From: JALCOL01 sp022649665
Lineage (GTDB): Bacteria > Bacillota > Bacilli > Lactobacillales > Enterococcaceae
DNA length: 64,000 nt
NCBI GenBank assembly: GCA_030372335.1
Contig: JAUDCW010000003.1
Direction: 5' to 3' (one strand)
The notes below the pieces were generated by a model. That model saw only the letters and a program-made list of their open reading frames with translations, was not told the DNA's origin and ran no database searches. The translations under genes and the position numbers were made by a program. The first letter of the stretch is position 1. The number at the start of each line of letters is the position of its first letter. Positions 14,762 through 22,252 of the stretch are shown here, one piece after another.

Positions 14762-15482
14762 ACTGCTTGCGCCACCGGATCGCTTCTTCGGGCATATCGG
14801 TCATCACTGTATGTAAGTGGTTCAGCATGCAGAAACGAAACTCGTCACTATCATCGATCGTCCAAACGCGAACTGGAAACGGCAGCGTCGCTAGTCGTTT
14901 TTGATGGGCGATGCACCAATCAAGCCGCGGATGGATCGCTTCGAGAAACGGAACTTTCAGCGCTTTGCGAAATTTGATCTCCGAGTTGCCGAAAATATAG
15001 CCGAGCGGCGTTTCCGGCTCTAATAAGAAAAGTGTCTGCAGCGTCTGCAGCTTCATGCTCGAATACATATAAGGAAATGACCATTCTTGACTGGTCATTA
15101 AGCGGTGTGTGATTTCTTCGATCTCCGGGTCATGGATCCGGTCGGTTTTCAGCTCGATATTCAGCAAACCGGCAAACTGATTGTTTTGCAAAGTCGCTAA
15201 TACTTCCGGCAGCGTCGGCACGCGGATCCCGGCAAAGGCATCCCCTTTGAATTTCCCCGCATCGAGCATTTTGATCTCATGCAGGTTGAGTTCATTGACT
15301 TGGTGCGGATCGCCGCAGGTTCTTTCAAAAGTTTCATCATGAATGACGATCAGATGCCGATCTTTTGACAAATGGACGTCCAATTCGATCCCGTCAGCGC
15401 CGACGCGGATCGCTTCTACAAAAGCCGGCAGCGTATTTTCAGGATGCGTCGCCCGGCTTCCTCGATGGGCCATGATTTTCAC
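14754..15482 (-). CDS. Glycerophosphodiester phosphodiesterase, cytoplasmic
   Basis: The 242-residue GDPD-family protein carries the catalytic histidines in MAHRGSRATHPENT and IVIHDETFERTC, with E-x-D in GIELDVHL. It hydrolyses glycerophosphodiesters from lipids or teichoic acid to glycerol 3-phosphate plus an alcohol. There is no signal peptide, so it acts inside the cell. I prefer the GTG at 15482, about 10 nt after GAGG, over a GTG at 15491 that touches the ribosome site. It heads the operon with miaA, hflX and ynbB. An extended TACAAT -10-like hexamer lies about 40 nt upstream. Confidence 0.88.
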   Translation of the reverse strand: MKIMAHRGSRATHPENTLPAFVEAIRVGADGIELDVHLSKDRHLIVIHDETFERTCGDPHQVNELNLHEIKMLDAGKFKGDAFAGIRVPTLPEVLATLQNNQFAGLLNIELKTDRIHDPEIEEITHRLMTSQEWSFPYMYSSMKLQTLQTLFLLEPETPLGYIFGNSEIKFRKALKVPFLEAIHPRLDWCIAHQKRLATLPFPVRVWTIDDSDEFRFCMLNHLHTVMTDMPEEAIRWRKQYE

Positions 15483-15645
15483 TTGAATCACTCCTCATAA
15501 AATATCTTTTCTCATTGTATCACTGAATCGGTCTTTAGGCGATCAGACTCGCTTTTATTGCGGTCTTCTTCAAACAGCTGCGACTAGCATTTTTTTAGAT
15601 TTTAGTAGATAATAGACTTGAGTTTGATGAAAGGGCGTGAATCAA

Positions 15646-15813
15646 ATGAAAAAATTTGCTTCCGGATTCTTTACTGGGGCTTTGCTGGTGACTGCACTGG
15701 CGGTCGGCACGGTGATCGGCGTAAAAAAAACAGTCGTTGAACCGATCCAGGAAAAAGAACATACGATCGATGAAAATCGCAAAAAAGCAGCACGTAAAAG
15801 CTTTGCCAGATAG
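15646..15813 (+). CDS. DUF3042 family small membrane protein
   Basis: A 55-residue protein on the plus strand starts MKKFASGFFTGALLV, with a hydrophobic helix at residues 5-27 and a charged tail ending KKAARKSFAR. This is the pattern of DUF3042, a family limited to Lactobacillales. Function is unknown. AAAGGGCGTGA precedes the ATG. It is the only rightward gene in this stretch and ends at a bidirectional terminator. Confidence 0.85.
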   Translation: MKKFASGFFTGALLVTALAVGTVIGVKKTVVEPIQEKEHTIDENRKKAARKSFAR

Positions 15814-15830
15814 GAAAGCCCGCGTGCAAT

Positions 15831-15874
15831 AAAAAGAACTGCGAAAAATCTCAAGATTTTTCGCAGTTCTTTTT
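15831..15874. terminator. Bidirectional terminator
   Basis: GAACTGCGAAAAATC (15836-15850) pairs with its complement at 15855-15869, with A and T runs on both sides. It serves the DUF3042 gene rightward and the rhodanese gene leftward. Confidence 0.85.
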
Positions 15875-15877
15875 ATT

Positions 15878-16267
15878 TTATTGATTTTTCTTTTTGATCT
15901 TGCCATCCCATTCGCTGTATCCGCCTTTTAAGATAAAAATCGTCTTATAACCGTTTTTGCGCAGGATATTAGCCGTCCGGATCGAGAGCGACTTCGATTG
16001 ATCGTAAAGATAGACCGGCATATCTTTTCTGATCGCTGTCAGTGATGATTTGATCATCGTATAAGGAATATTGCGTGCCCCTAAAATATGGCCGGCATCA
16101 AACGTTTCTTTGTCGCGGACATCGATCAATTGCCCTTTGCGCATCCCCTCCCGAAAAGCATCCGCCGGAATCACTTTTGCGGAACGTTTGACCATGACGT
16201 GCATATATACTTCGTAAATAAGCAGCGCCAACAAAATCGCTAATAAAAACACTGTGAGCCAATTCAT
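15878..16267 (-). CDS. Membrane-anchored rhodanese-like protein without catalytic cysteine
   Basis: The 129-residue protein has an N-terminal membrane helix (residues 3-23) and a rhodanese domain (IDVRDKETFDAGHILGARNIP). The active-site loop, normally CRxGxR, reads YDQSKSLS, so the sulfur-carrying cysteine is missing and sulfurtransferase activity is unlikely. It may bind a partner instead. It follows yqgQ at the end of the 5-FCL/gluP cluster. Confidence 0.85.
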   Translation of the reverse strand: MNWLTVFLLAILLALLIYEVYMHVMVKRSAKVIPADAFREGMRKGQLIDVRDKETFDAGHILGARNIPYTMIKSSLTAIRKDMPVYLYDQSKSLSIRTANILRKNGYKTIFILKGGYSEWDGKIKKKNQ

Positions 16268-16338
16268 AAAAATCTTCAGAGTCCTTTCTTTCCAATGGAT
16301 TTTTTCTTAAACGAAACAGCTGCTGCATATTTCGCCGC

Positions 16339-16557
16339 TCAAAACGGATCATTCTCTTCAGCCCGCTTCTCTTCCAAACGATGTTCGCGCCGCAAGATCA
16401 GCGTAGCAGTATAGAAAGTTTTTTGATCGATCAGCTGATGCTGATAGATCTTCTTCAACTCGATCCCCATCATTTCGATGTCGTACAGTCTTGAGCCCAC
16501 ATACACAATAATACCAAAACTTTTCAATAATTGTTGCACATCATATAGAGTTTTCAA
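16339..16557 (-). CDS. yqgQ: YqgQ family protein
   Basis: The 72-residue soluble protein matches YqgQ (DUF910): it begins MKTLYDVQQLLKSFGI and has the YVGSRLYDIEMM motif typical of the family. Its biochemical role is unknown; a nucleic-acid-binding role has been proposed for the family. Translation starts at TTG, 7 nt after AAGGAG. It follows gluP by 18 nt, the same order as in Bacillus, except that the usual glucokinase gene is absent here. Confidence 0.88.
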   Translation of the reverse strand: MKTLYDVQQLLKSFGIIVYVGSRLYDIEMMGIELKKIYQHQLIDQKTFYTATLILRREHRLEEKRAEENDPF

Positions 16558-16575
16558 AATATTTCTCCTTACCGC

Positions 16576-17274
16576 TTACAATGCGCCAAAACGCCGCATG
16601 CCGAAAAGAAAGCAGCCGGCCAGTAAAAAAGCGAACAGGACGCACGTCAAAAATCGTTCTGCGAAGCTCGAACTGCGCCGCGGCGTTCCAAGAACATCTG
16701 CTAAAATGAGTCCGCCGATAAAGCCGCCGATGTGCCCCATCATGTCGATGCTCGGCGAAAAAATATTGAATAATAGGTTCATCGCGATGAACAGGCCATA
16801 GCGCTTTGCCAGCATCTCGAACATCTGGTCGCCGCGGAAGATCCGTCCCAAAATAATAAAAGCCCCAAAAAGTCCAAAGAGTGAAGTACTTGCACCAGCT
16901 GAAACGCTGTTGGCGGAGCCGAGCGCAAAACTAGCGACGTTCCCGAGGATCCCTGAGCCGAGATAAAGCAGCAAATAACGCCATTTGCCGAAGATCACTT
17001 CGGCTTCTCTGCCGACAAAATATAGCGTCGCCATATTCACCACGATATGTGTCCAGCCGATGTGCAGAAACATCGGCGTGATAAACCGCCAATATTGATG
17101 ATTATAAATGATATCGGGCCGCTCCATCGCACCGTACTTGATCAGGACATCGATCGACTCCGAACCGCCTTGAGCAAAATAACGGATCTCCATCCATAAA
17201 AAGATAAGTACCGTGATCGCCATCAGCAAATAGGTCATCCATGAATCATTTTTTAATTTTCTTAAACGCTCCAT
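16576..17274 (-). CDS. gluP: Rhomboid intramembrane serine protease GluP
   Basis: The 232-residue protein has six to seven membrane spans. The catalytic dyad is S129 (AGAST) and H180 (MMGHIGG), with supporting HIVVN at residues 76-80. Rhomboids cut transmembrane helices of substrate proteins; Bacillus GluP also influences membrane-protein quality control. This form is shorter than Bacillus GluP because it lacks the large N-terminal soluble domain and C-terminal TPRs. Its start overlaps the stop of the 5-FCL gene by one base. Confidence 0.92.
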   Translation of the reverse strand: MERLRKLKNDSWMTYLLMAITVLIFLWMEIRYFAQGGSESIDVLIKYGAMERPDIIYNHQYWRFITPMFLHIGWTHIVVNMATLYFVGREAEVIFGKWRYLLLYLGSGILGNVASFALGSANSVSAGASTSLFGLFGAFIILGRIFRGDQMFEMLAKRYGLFIAMNLLFNIFSPSIDMMGHIGGFIGGLILADVLGTPRRSSSFAERFLTCVLFAFLLAGCFLFGMRRFGAL

Positions 17275-17834
17275 CAGACCTCCTCCGTTTCTTCCAGCCC
17301 GAGCGAGAACAGACGATCGACCGGAATGTCATATGGATCCGGTTCGAACTCGATGAGCTGCTCGATAAGGGCCAGTGCAGCTGTCTTCCCGTGAAAATCC
17401 GCTAAATAACGGTCATAATACCCGCCGCCGAAGCCCAACCGGTAGCCGTCTTTTCGAAAAGCAAGGCCTGGAACGACGATCAGATCAAGTTCTTCAGGCG
17501 AAACCGCCGCCTTTTCCAGCGGTTCATCGATCCCAAAACGATTTTTTTGGAGCGCTGTATGTTCGGTCAATGGCCGAAAAACCATTGTATAGTCCGCAAG
17601 AGTCTGCGGTATGTACACTTTTTTCCCTTTTTCCCAGCTGGCGAAAATCAGCGGCCATGTATCGATTTCAAGCGGCATCGGCAAAGTCATTCCGATTTTT
17701 TCCGCTTGCAAGTATTCTGGACTGCTCAAAAGCTGCGCTTGCAGGAGTCTTTCCTGATTTTCTTTTGCCGGAGTTGCGATCATTTTGCTCAGACGTTCCT
17801 TGAGCGTTTTTCTGATCTCTGTTTTACTTTTCAC
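17274..17834 (-). CDS. 5-formyltetrahydrofolate cyclo-ligase
   Basis: The 186-residue enzyme converts 5-formyl-THF to 5,10-methenyl-THF with ATP. Motifs are the N-terminal KSKTEIRKTLKERL, PGLAFRKDGYRLGFGGGYYDR (about 124-144, given in two parts: PGLAF and RLGFGGGYYDRYL) and the ending DIPVDRLFS. Translation starts at GTG after GAGGAG. It is the first gene of the gluP-yqgQ-rhodanese run, a conserved Firmicute order. Confidence 0.93.
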   Translation of the reverse strand: MKSKTEIRKTLKERLSKMIATPAKENQERLLQAQLLSSPEYLQAEKIGMTLPMPLEIDTWPLIFASWEKGKKVYIPQTLADYTMVFRPLTEHTALQKNRFGIDEPLEKAAVSPEELDLIVVPGLAFRKDGYRLGFGGGYYDRYLADFHGKTAALALIEQLIEFEPDPYDIPVDRLFSLGLEETEEV

Positions 17835-17920
17835 CGAAACTCCTCCTCTCGTGATCCTTTCTATTTTAACCCACCTTGCGCCGCTTGACTACCACTCACT
17901 GAAAGAGTTTTTCTGAAAAC

Positions 17921-17950
17921 AAAAAGACTGCCGCTTTGATAGCCGCAGTC
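17921..17950 (-). terminator. Terminator after csbD
   Basis: On the minus strand GACTGCGGCT pairs with AGCGGCAGTC (one mismatch) and is followed by TTTTT (17925-17921). Confidence 0.75.
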
Positions 17951-17959
17951 CGCGAGTGA

Positions 17960-18151
17960 TTATTTGTCGTCTTTGTTCTTATCGAACTTTTTATTGATCT
18001 TTCCAGCAACTTCATCGACTTTTTCTTCTGCTTCATCTTTCAGTTTGCCGAATTCTTTTTTTACTCTGCCTTTTAATTCTTTTGAATCATCACCACTAAG
18101 TTTCCCGGTTGTTTCTTCCACTTTGCCTTTGATCTCATCTTTATTGACCAT
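17960..18151 (-). CDS. CsbD-family stress protein
   Basis: The 63-residue, very charged protein (MVNKDEIKGKVEETTGKLSG and repeated K, E and D) is a clear CsbD family member. These small soluble proteins accumulate in stress and stationary phase; their mechanism is unknown. The ATG at 18151 lies 7 nt after AAAGGAGG. It is monocistronic with its own terminator. Confidence 0.88.
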   Translation of the reverse strand: MVNKDEIKGKVEETTGKLSGDDSKELKGRVKKEFGKLKDEAEEKVDEVAGKINKKFDKNKDDK

Positions 18152-18260
18152 CAAAATTCCTCCTTTATTTCACCAGCTTCAGCGACATTGCTTAATTTAA
18201 GGATAGCATGTCTAATTTCAGAACGCTAAGATAACGCTTTCTATAAAAAAATAAAACAAG

Positions 18261-18295
18261 AAAAAAAGGCCTCGATTCAAAATCGAAGTCTTTTT
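18261..18295 (-). terminator. Terminator after uspA
   Basis: CTTCGATT / AATCGAGG form an 8-bp stem with a G-U pair on the minus strand, followed by a run of seven T (18267-18261). Confidence 0.75.
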
Positions 18296-18299
18296 GAAG

Positions 18300-18782
18300 T
18301 TATTTGACTACTAATACATTGCAATCTGCATGATTTACGATATAGTGTGTCGTCGATCCAAGCAAGATCCGCTCTAATGCGCCGCGCCCTTTATCGCCGA
18401 CCATGATCAGATCGATCGGTTGTTTCATCGCCCGGCTGTAATCAACGATCGCATATTTCGCGATCCCGCGAAATGCTGAAACTTTGACGTGTTTCACGCC
18501 GGCTGCTTCCGCTTGTTTTTTCAAATCATTAAGTTCGGCGTTTACTTTTTCGCTGACTTTTTCCATCATTTTTTCAACAACATCTTCTTTGATGTTCGCT
18601 GCATGATAAAAATCAGCTGCATACGCCAAATTTTCCGGTTCTTCCAAAACGGTCACCAAGATCAATTCCGCATCATTGCGTTTCGCCATCGAAACTGCTT
18701 CGTGAAATGCTTTCAAAGACTTGTCAGAATGATCCAACCCCAATAAAATGTGTTCGTAATGAAAATCTTTCAAATCCATCAT
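18300..18782 (-). CDS. uspA: Universal stress protein UspA family
   Basis: The 160-residue protein has the UspA alpha/beta fold and the ATP-binding signature G-x2-G-x9-G-S in VGDKGRGALERILLGST, so it is an ATP-binding type. Such proteins help survive starvation and acid. Two adjacent ATGs follow AGGAG; either 18782 or 18779 may start translation. The gene stands alone between rpmG and csbD. Confidence 0.92.
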   Translation of the reverse strand: MMDLKDFHYEHILLGLDHSDKSLKAFHEAVSMAKRNDAELILVTVLEEPENLAYAADFYHAANIKEDVVEKMMEKVSEKVNAELNDLKKQAEAAGVKHVKVSAFRGIAKYAIVDYSRAMKQPIDLIMVGDKGRGALERILLGSTTHYIVNHADCNVLVVK

Positions 18783-18894
18783 ATCAACTCCTGTCTACAA
18801 ATCAAAACTTTAAAAAACGATCAAATATTATAAATCGTTGGTTTATTTTATCACAGTAAATCATTCTTGTCAGCAAATTAAAAAAACTTTTTTC

Positions 18895-18938
18895 CAAAAA
18901 AAAATAACCTCCAGCTTTCTACAGAAGAAAACTGAAGG
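18895..18938 (-). terminator. Terminator after rpmG
   Basis: On the minus strand CCTTCAG-TTTTCT pairs with AGAAAG-CTGGAGG with internal mismatches, followed shortly by a T-rich run. Confidence 0.65.
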
Positions 18939-18945
18939 AAAGATT

Positions 18946-19095
18946 TTATTTTGTTTCGCGATGCAAAGTGACTTTATGTTCCCGCGGGCAATATTTTTTG
19001 ACTTCCAAACGGTCTGGATTGTTCCGTTTGTTTTTGCTGGTCAAGTAATTGCGTTCTTTGCAAGAAGTGCATTCCAAAGTAATATTTACGCGCAT
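18946..19095 (-). CDS. rpmG: 50S ribosomal protein L33
   Basis: The 49-residue protein begins MRVNITLECTSCKERNYL and ends KVTLHRETK, the standard L33 of the RpmGB kind. It retains the first CxxC pair and one later cysteine (YCPREH) rather than four cysteines, as common in this paralogue, so zinc binding is doubtful. GGATGAATAAA precedes the ATG with only a weak ribosome site. It has its own terminator. Confidence 0.93.
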   Translation of the reverse strand: MRVNITLECTSCKERNYLTSKNKRNNPDRLEVKKYCPREHKVTLHRETK

Positions 19096-19180
19096 TTTAT
19101 TCATCCTTTCGCTATTTGCTCTATCAAGTAGAAGTACTTGATACTCACCAAATTATATTACCATGTTTTCCTACTTTTGG

Positions 19181-19903
19181 CTAGTTTTTTATTTGATTTT
19201 TTTCACATTGTGCCAAATAAGACTGTGCATACGCATAGTCCGCTTGGTTATCCATCTCAAAAGCGCTGCATGCCGGCAGCTTTTCGACTTTCACGTGGAT
19301 CTGATCGAAATGGTCGATCGGGATATTGTCCCAAAACAAGCTGCTGTCTTCCAGTTGATCTTCGTTCAGATACTGCGGATAATACTTCTTGATTTTTTCA
19401 GCATCTGCGGCCGTCCAATACGTCACTCCCGACAAGGTATATAACTCCTCGTTCGTTTGCGGAATCCGCATTTTTTGAACGAAGCCGTCCGCACCGACTT
19501 CAGGACACCATTCACCAGTCGTATCTTTGCGCCGAGTAATGAAATACGTGCTGGTCTCCGGTACTTGGAAAATATTGCGGCCAAGCACTGTATCCCCATC
19601 GATCACAAAGGTATCGGAAAAGTGGTCCAGTCCTAATGAAAAAGTATACAAATTATTATATACATCGTATTTGTCATTATAGATCAAGCGTACCCCTGGA
19701 TACTTCTTCGGCAGATAGTCGAACAGTTCATGCAGATACCCGGTCAAGATCGTGATATCCGTGATCCCCGCTTCATTCAGAAAACGGATCGTGCGTTCCA
19801 TGTTCGGGATCTCATTTACCGGCAGCAGCGCCTTGTGCTGACTTTTCGTCATTTCTTTGAAGCGCGAACCAAAACCAGCTGCTACAAAAATCGCATTCGT
19901 CAT
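19181..19903 (-). CDS. licC: LicC-like phosphocholine cytidylyltransferase
   Basis: The 240-residue sugar-nucleotidyltransferase-fold protein has the N-terminal loop FVAAGFGSRF with a following K (HKALLPV) and the metal-site aspartates in FVIDGDTVL. It resembles LicC, which makes CDP-choline from phosphocholine and CTP for decorating teichoic acids or glycans. It lies 23 nt after a choline-kinase-like gene, which supports that reaction. No licB transporter or licD transferase is present in the window. Confidence 0.82.
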   Translation of the reverse strand: MTNAIFVAAGFGSRFKEMTKSQHKALLPVNEIPNMERTIRFLNEAGITDITILTGYLHELFDYLPKKYPGVRLIYNDKYDVYNNLYTFSLGLDHFSDTFVIDGDTVLGRNIFQVPETSTYFITRRKDTTGEWCPEVGADGFVQKMRIPQTNEELYTLSGVTYWTAADAEKIKKYYPQYLNEDQLEDSSLFWDNIPIDHFDQIHVKVEKLPACSAFEMDNQADYAYAQSYLAQCEKNQIKN

Positions 19904-19926
19904 TTCTTTTTATCTCCATTCTTACA

Positions 19927-20856
19927 TTAAAATGTTTTCATCAATAATTCTTTTTTCAGGTGATCGATCATTTGGCAGCCGCGCGCGAATCGGTAAGGCC
20001 CATATTCGCCGAAATCATCGCCGCCCGCTTCTTTAGCCATCGTCCAGGCACTCCACACCACGTCTTGCAGTGCTTCGAACATTTGGACTTTGATCGTCTC
20101 GGAAGCCGTTGCCGCTCGTCCATAGTAATCCCGTAAAAAAGCACGCGCTTCTTCATTGCCAAATTCGCTTTCTAACAGCAAACTTGCCAGATCAAAAGCA
20201 GGATCATTTAGTCCGGCATACTCCCAATCCAGGAGATAGATTTTGCCGCTCGGCGCTTCGATCCAGTTTTGCGGCGCAAGATCATTGTGACAGCAGCATG
20301 TGTCAAAACCGATCGTGCGTTCTACTTGTGCATAGATGGCGCGCATTTCTTGCTGGATTTGTTCATAGCCGGGATAAAACGTCCCCTTTAATGAGCAGAT
20401 CAGTGCATCATATTTTTCCCACTCGCTGAACATATCAAAAGAGTTTTCAAACTGTTCTTCTTTTTGATGAAGTGCTGCCAAACGTTCCGCGAGCTTGCGG
20501 CGATAGCGCGGCTGAACGGCTTCTTTTGCTCCCAACGTCAAGGCATGATCCACAGCACGCGTGACTTTGATCCCATTAGCTGGATTGATATAAATCGTTT
20601 CGACATTCAAGCCCCACTGGCTGGCCAATTTCGAATTAATCGCCTCATGCGGCCGGTCGATCATCGTCTCGGTAAGACGCCCCGGCATTCGCAAAAACCA
20701 CGCATCATCGTCCAGTGTAATCAAATAATTGTTGTTTGTCATCCCGCCTGCATATTTTACTGAAATAATTTTATCTTCAGTAGCCAGGGCAAGATCACTC
20801 AGCGTCTGCAATATTTCTGCTGTCGTGTTTGGCAGATCATGATTATAGGTTTGCAA
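19927..20856 (-). CDS. licA: LicA-like choline kinase
   Basis: The 309-residue protein has the choline/aminoglycoside kinase fold with the catalytic loop CCHNDLAPQNWI (about residues 188-199) and the metal-binding LLDWEYAGLNDPAFDL. It would phosphorylate choline (or ethanolamine) in the cytoplasm as the first step to CDP-choline. AAAGGAGGGCTC precedes the start. A palindrome straddles the likely transcription start, so the pair is probably regulated. Confidence 0.82.
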   Translation of the reverse strand: MQTYNHDLPNTTAEILQTLSDLALATEDKIISVKYAGGMTNNNYLITLDDDAWFLRMPGRLTETMIDRPHEAINSKLASQWGLNVETIYINPANGIKVTRAVDHALTLGAKEAVQPRYRRKLAERLAALHQKEEQFENSFDMFSEWEKYDALICSLKGTFYPGYEQIQQEMRAIYAQVERTIGFDTCCCHNDLAPQNWIEAPSGKIYLLDWEYAGLNDPAFDLASLLLESEFGNEEARAFLRDYYGRAATASETIKVQMFEALQDVVWSAWTMAKEAGGDDFGEYGPYRFARGCQMIDHLKKELLMKTF

Positions 20857-20877
20857 GAAGAGCCCTCCTTTTTTAAG

Positions 20878-20896
20878 ATGTTCATTATTTGAACAT
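20878..20896. promoter_or_regulatory. Perfect palindrome in the licA-licC promoter region
   Basis: ATGTTCA-TTATT-TGAACAT is a perfect 7-bp inverted repeat with a 5-bp spacer, 22 nt before the licA-like start. A TATAGT -10-like hexamer lies just upstream (20906-20901 reading left), which puts the palindrome at the expected transcription start, as for a repressor operator. Confidence 0.6.
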
Positions 20897-20954
20897 TACT
20901 ATAATAACATAAATTGAATTCGAGGTTAAGGATTATTTTAAGTGGTATCAGGAA

Positions 20955-20984
20955 TTGTCACCTGACTCGTAAAAAGAGTATAGT
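20955..20984 (+). promoter_or_regulatory. Candidate rightward promoter into decayed region
   Basis: TTGTCA (20955-20960) and TATAGT (20979-20984) are spaced by 18 bp on the plus strand. No intact gene follows until the 75-codon frame at 21344. Confidence 0.4.
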
Positions 20985-21109
20985 AAGAATGATATTACTG
21001 AATCTATTAATACGTCGAACCAAGTCTTACATCTCTTTCTATTAAAATGAAATCAGCTAAGCTGAAAGCCAATCTGCTTTGCTATAAAAGTGAAATGAGG
21101 TGGACAGAC

Positions 21110-21250
21110 ATTAAGGCTGAAATTATCAAAGTTCGAAATGTCAGTGACTCGATGATTTACGAAACCCCAAGTGTCTGCTTGACTTCATAATAATGGCGTT
21201 TCCGTTCCTGAAATGATAACTGCTTCGAGAATGCGCATTATAAATATCTG
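21110..21250 (+). pseudogene. Decayed gene fragment, copy A
   Basis: A rightward frame reading IIKVRNVSDSMIYE closely matches copy B at 21596 (AIKVQSSGDSMIYG), but lacks a start and hits a stop at about 21190. Further on, bases around 21213-21250 again resemble copy B after its frame break. It is a degenerate paralogue of the gene at 21596-21864. The start of the family resembles an AbrB/MazE-type antitoxin only faintly. Confidence 0.5.
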
Positions 21251-21343
21251 ATAATTTCATTCATTTTCTTATCGAAGCTCTGTTTGCAGTAAACTTTTTT
21301 AGTGATTCGTTTTTCGTTCTCGTGATGAAAAACAAAAAATGAG

Positions 21344-21571
21344 GTGATAGAAATTAATGAAGATGCTACCAAATTTATAATTGCAAGACTTTTGGAAAGT
21401 GCCAAAGAAACAGTGCAGGAAAGTAAAGGGAAAACTGGCGACGCGTTTTATGCTGGAAAAAAATCAGCATATTATGAGATGCTGAGCATTCTGCAAAGCG
21501 AGTTGGATGTCCATGATGAACCTTTAAGTGATTTCGGATTAGACATCGATTTATTAAAAAATTTTCTTTGA
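21344..21571 (+). CDS. Hypothetical acidic protein, 75 residues
   Basis: A rightward frame of 75 codons encodes an acidic helical protein (ATKFIIARLLESAKETV; ending DIDLLKNFL). The only standard start, GTG at 21344, lies inside the ribosome-site sequence GAGGTGAT; an ATT codon 9 nt further is better spaced, so the original start may have been lost. It lies between the two decayed paralogues, perhaps as their former partner. No family is recognised. Confidence 0.4.
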   Translation: MIEINEDATKFIIARLLESAKETVQESKGKTGDAFYAGKKSAYYEMLSILQSELDVHDEPLSDFGLDIDLLKNFL

Positions 21572-21595
21572 GATGAATCGAAATAGAATGGCGTT

Positions 21596-21864
21596 ATGAC
21601 AAAAGCAATCAAAGTTCAAAGCAGCGGTGACTCTATGATTTACGGTAAATTGAATATCTATGTACAATACTATGTAAAATAATTAAAAATGCAGTTTCTG
21701 AAGATGATAAATACTTCGAGAACTCGAAATACAGCTATCCAATTATCTTGGCTCTATTGTTTCCTGATGAAAAATTTATTTACAGAAACGAAATCGTCGG
21801 CATCGAAGACTTTGTCAATGATCCAGATTCTTTGAAAGTGATCGGAGTGAGCGATACTTTTTGA
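21596..21864 (+). pseudogene. Frameshifted gene fragment, copy B
   Basis: An ATG at 21596 opens a 28-codon frame (MTKAIKVQSSGDSMIYGKL, stop at 21680). From about 21691 a different frame continues with VSEDDKYFENSKYSYPII and ends FVNDPDSLKVIGVSDTF at 21864. Together they look like one gene of about 85-90 residues broken by a frameshift. It matches copy A at 21110-21250. The downstream stretch to 22205 holds only short AT-rich remnants and an 8-bp inverted repeat (AGACTCCC / GGGAGTCT at 22072 and 22094). Confidence 0.5.
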
Positions 21865-22210
21865 AATATAAAGGCTTCAAAAGATCGCTTAAAGAGACAT
21901 AAAGTATCTGAAGGGTCATGGTTCCATGTTACGGTATAGCATATGATTACCAATAATGAACTGCTGATTATTCTGTACTGCCGAGATTGTCGAATTTCAT
22001 AATTGTCTTCAATAACAGATAAAAGTTATGAGTATTATCGATCGGATCCTAACATATTTGGATTCTCCAAAGACTCCCCACCATAAGCCACTGGGAGTCT
22101 ATCCTAATAAGGAAACTCGAACGCGAGAAATTGCTAAAGAGCGCGTATCGCTAAAATTGATATAAGCGGTCTTTAGCTTCAACCAAATCTAAAATAGCGG
22201 AATACACAAA

Positions 22211-22245
22211 AGGATCTTAGCCGCTGTTCATTCGGCTAAGATCCT
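22211..22245. terminator. Strong terminator after the PBP gene
   Basis: AGGATCTTAGCCG and its perfect 13-bp complement (22233-22245) flank a 9-nt loop, with TTTTGTG on the minus side and AAAATTTTTATTT on the plus side. It follows the PBP stop by 7 nt. Confidence 0.8.
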
Positions 22246-22252
22246 AAAATTT

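Noticed and set aside
15595..15906. 103-codon leftward frame near the terminator
   Set aside because: It runs through a bidirectional terminator and opposite the recognisable DUF3042 gene; the plus-strand gene is the real one.
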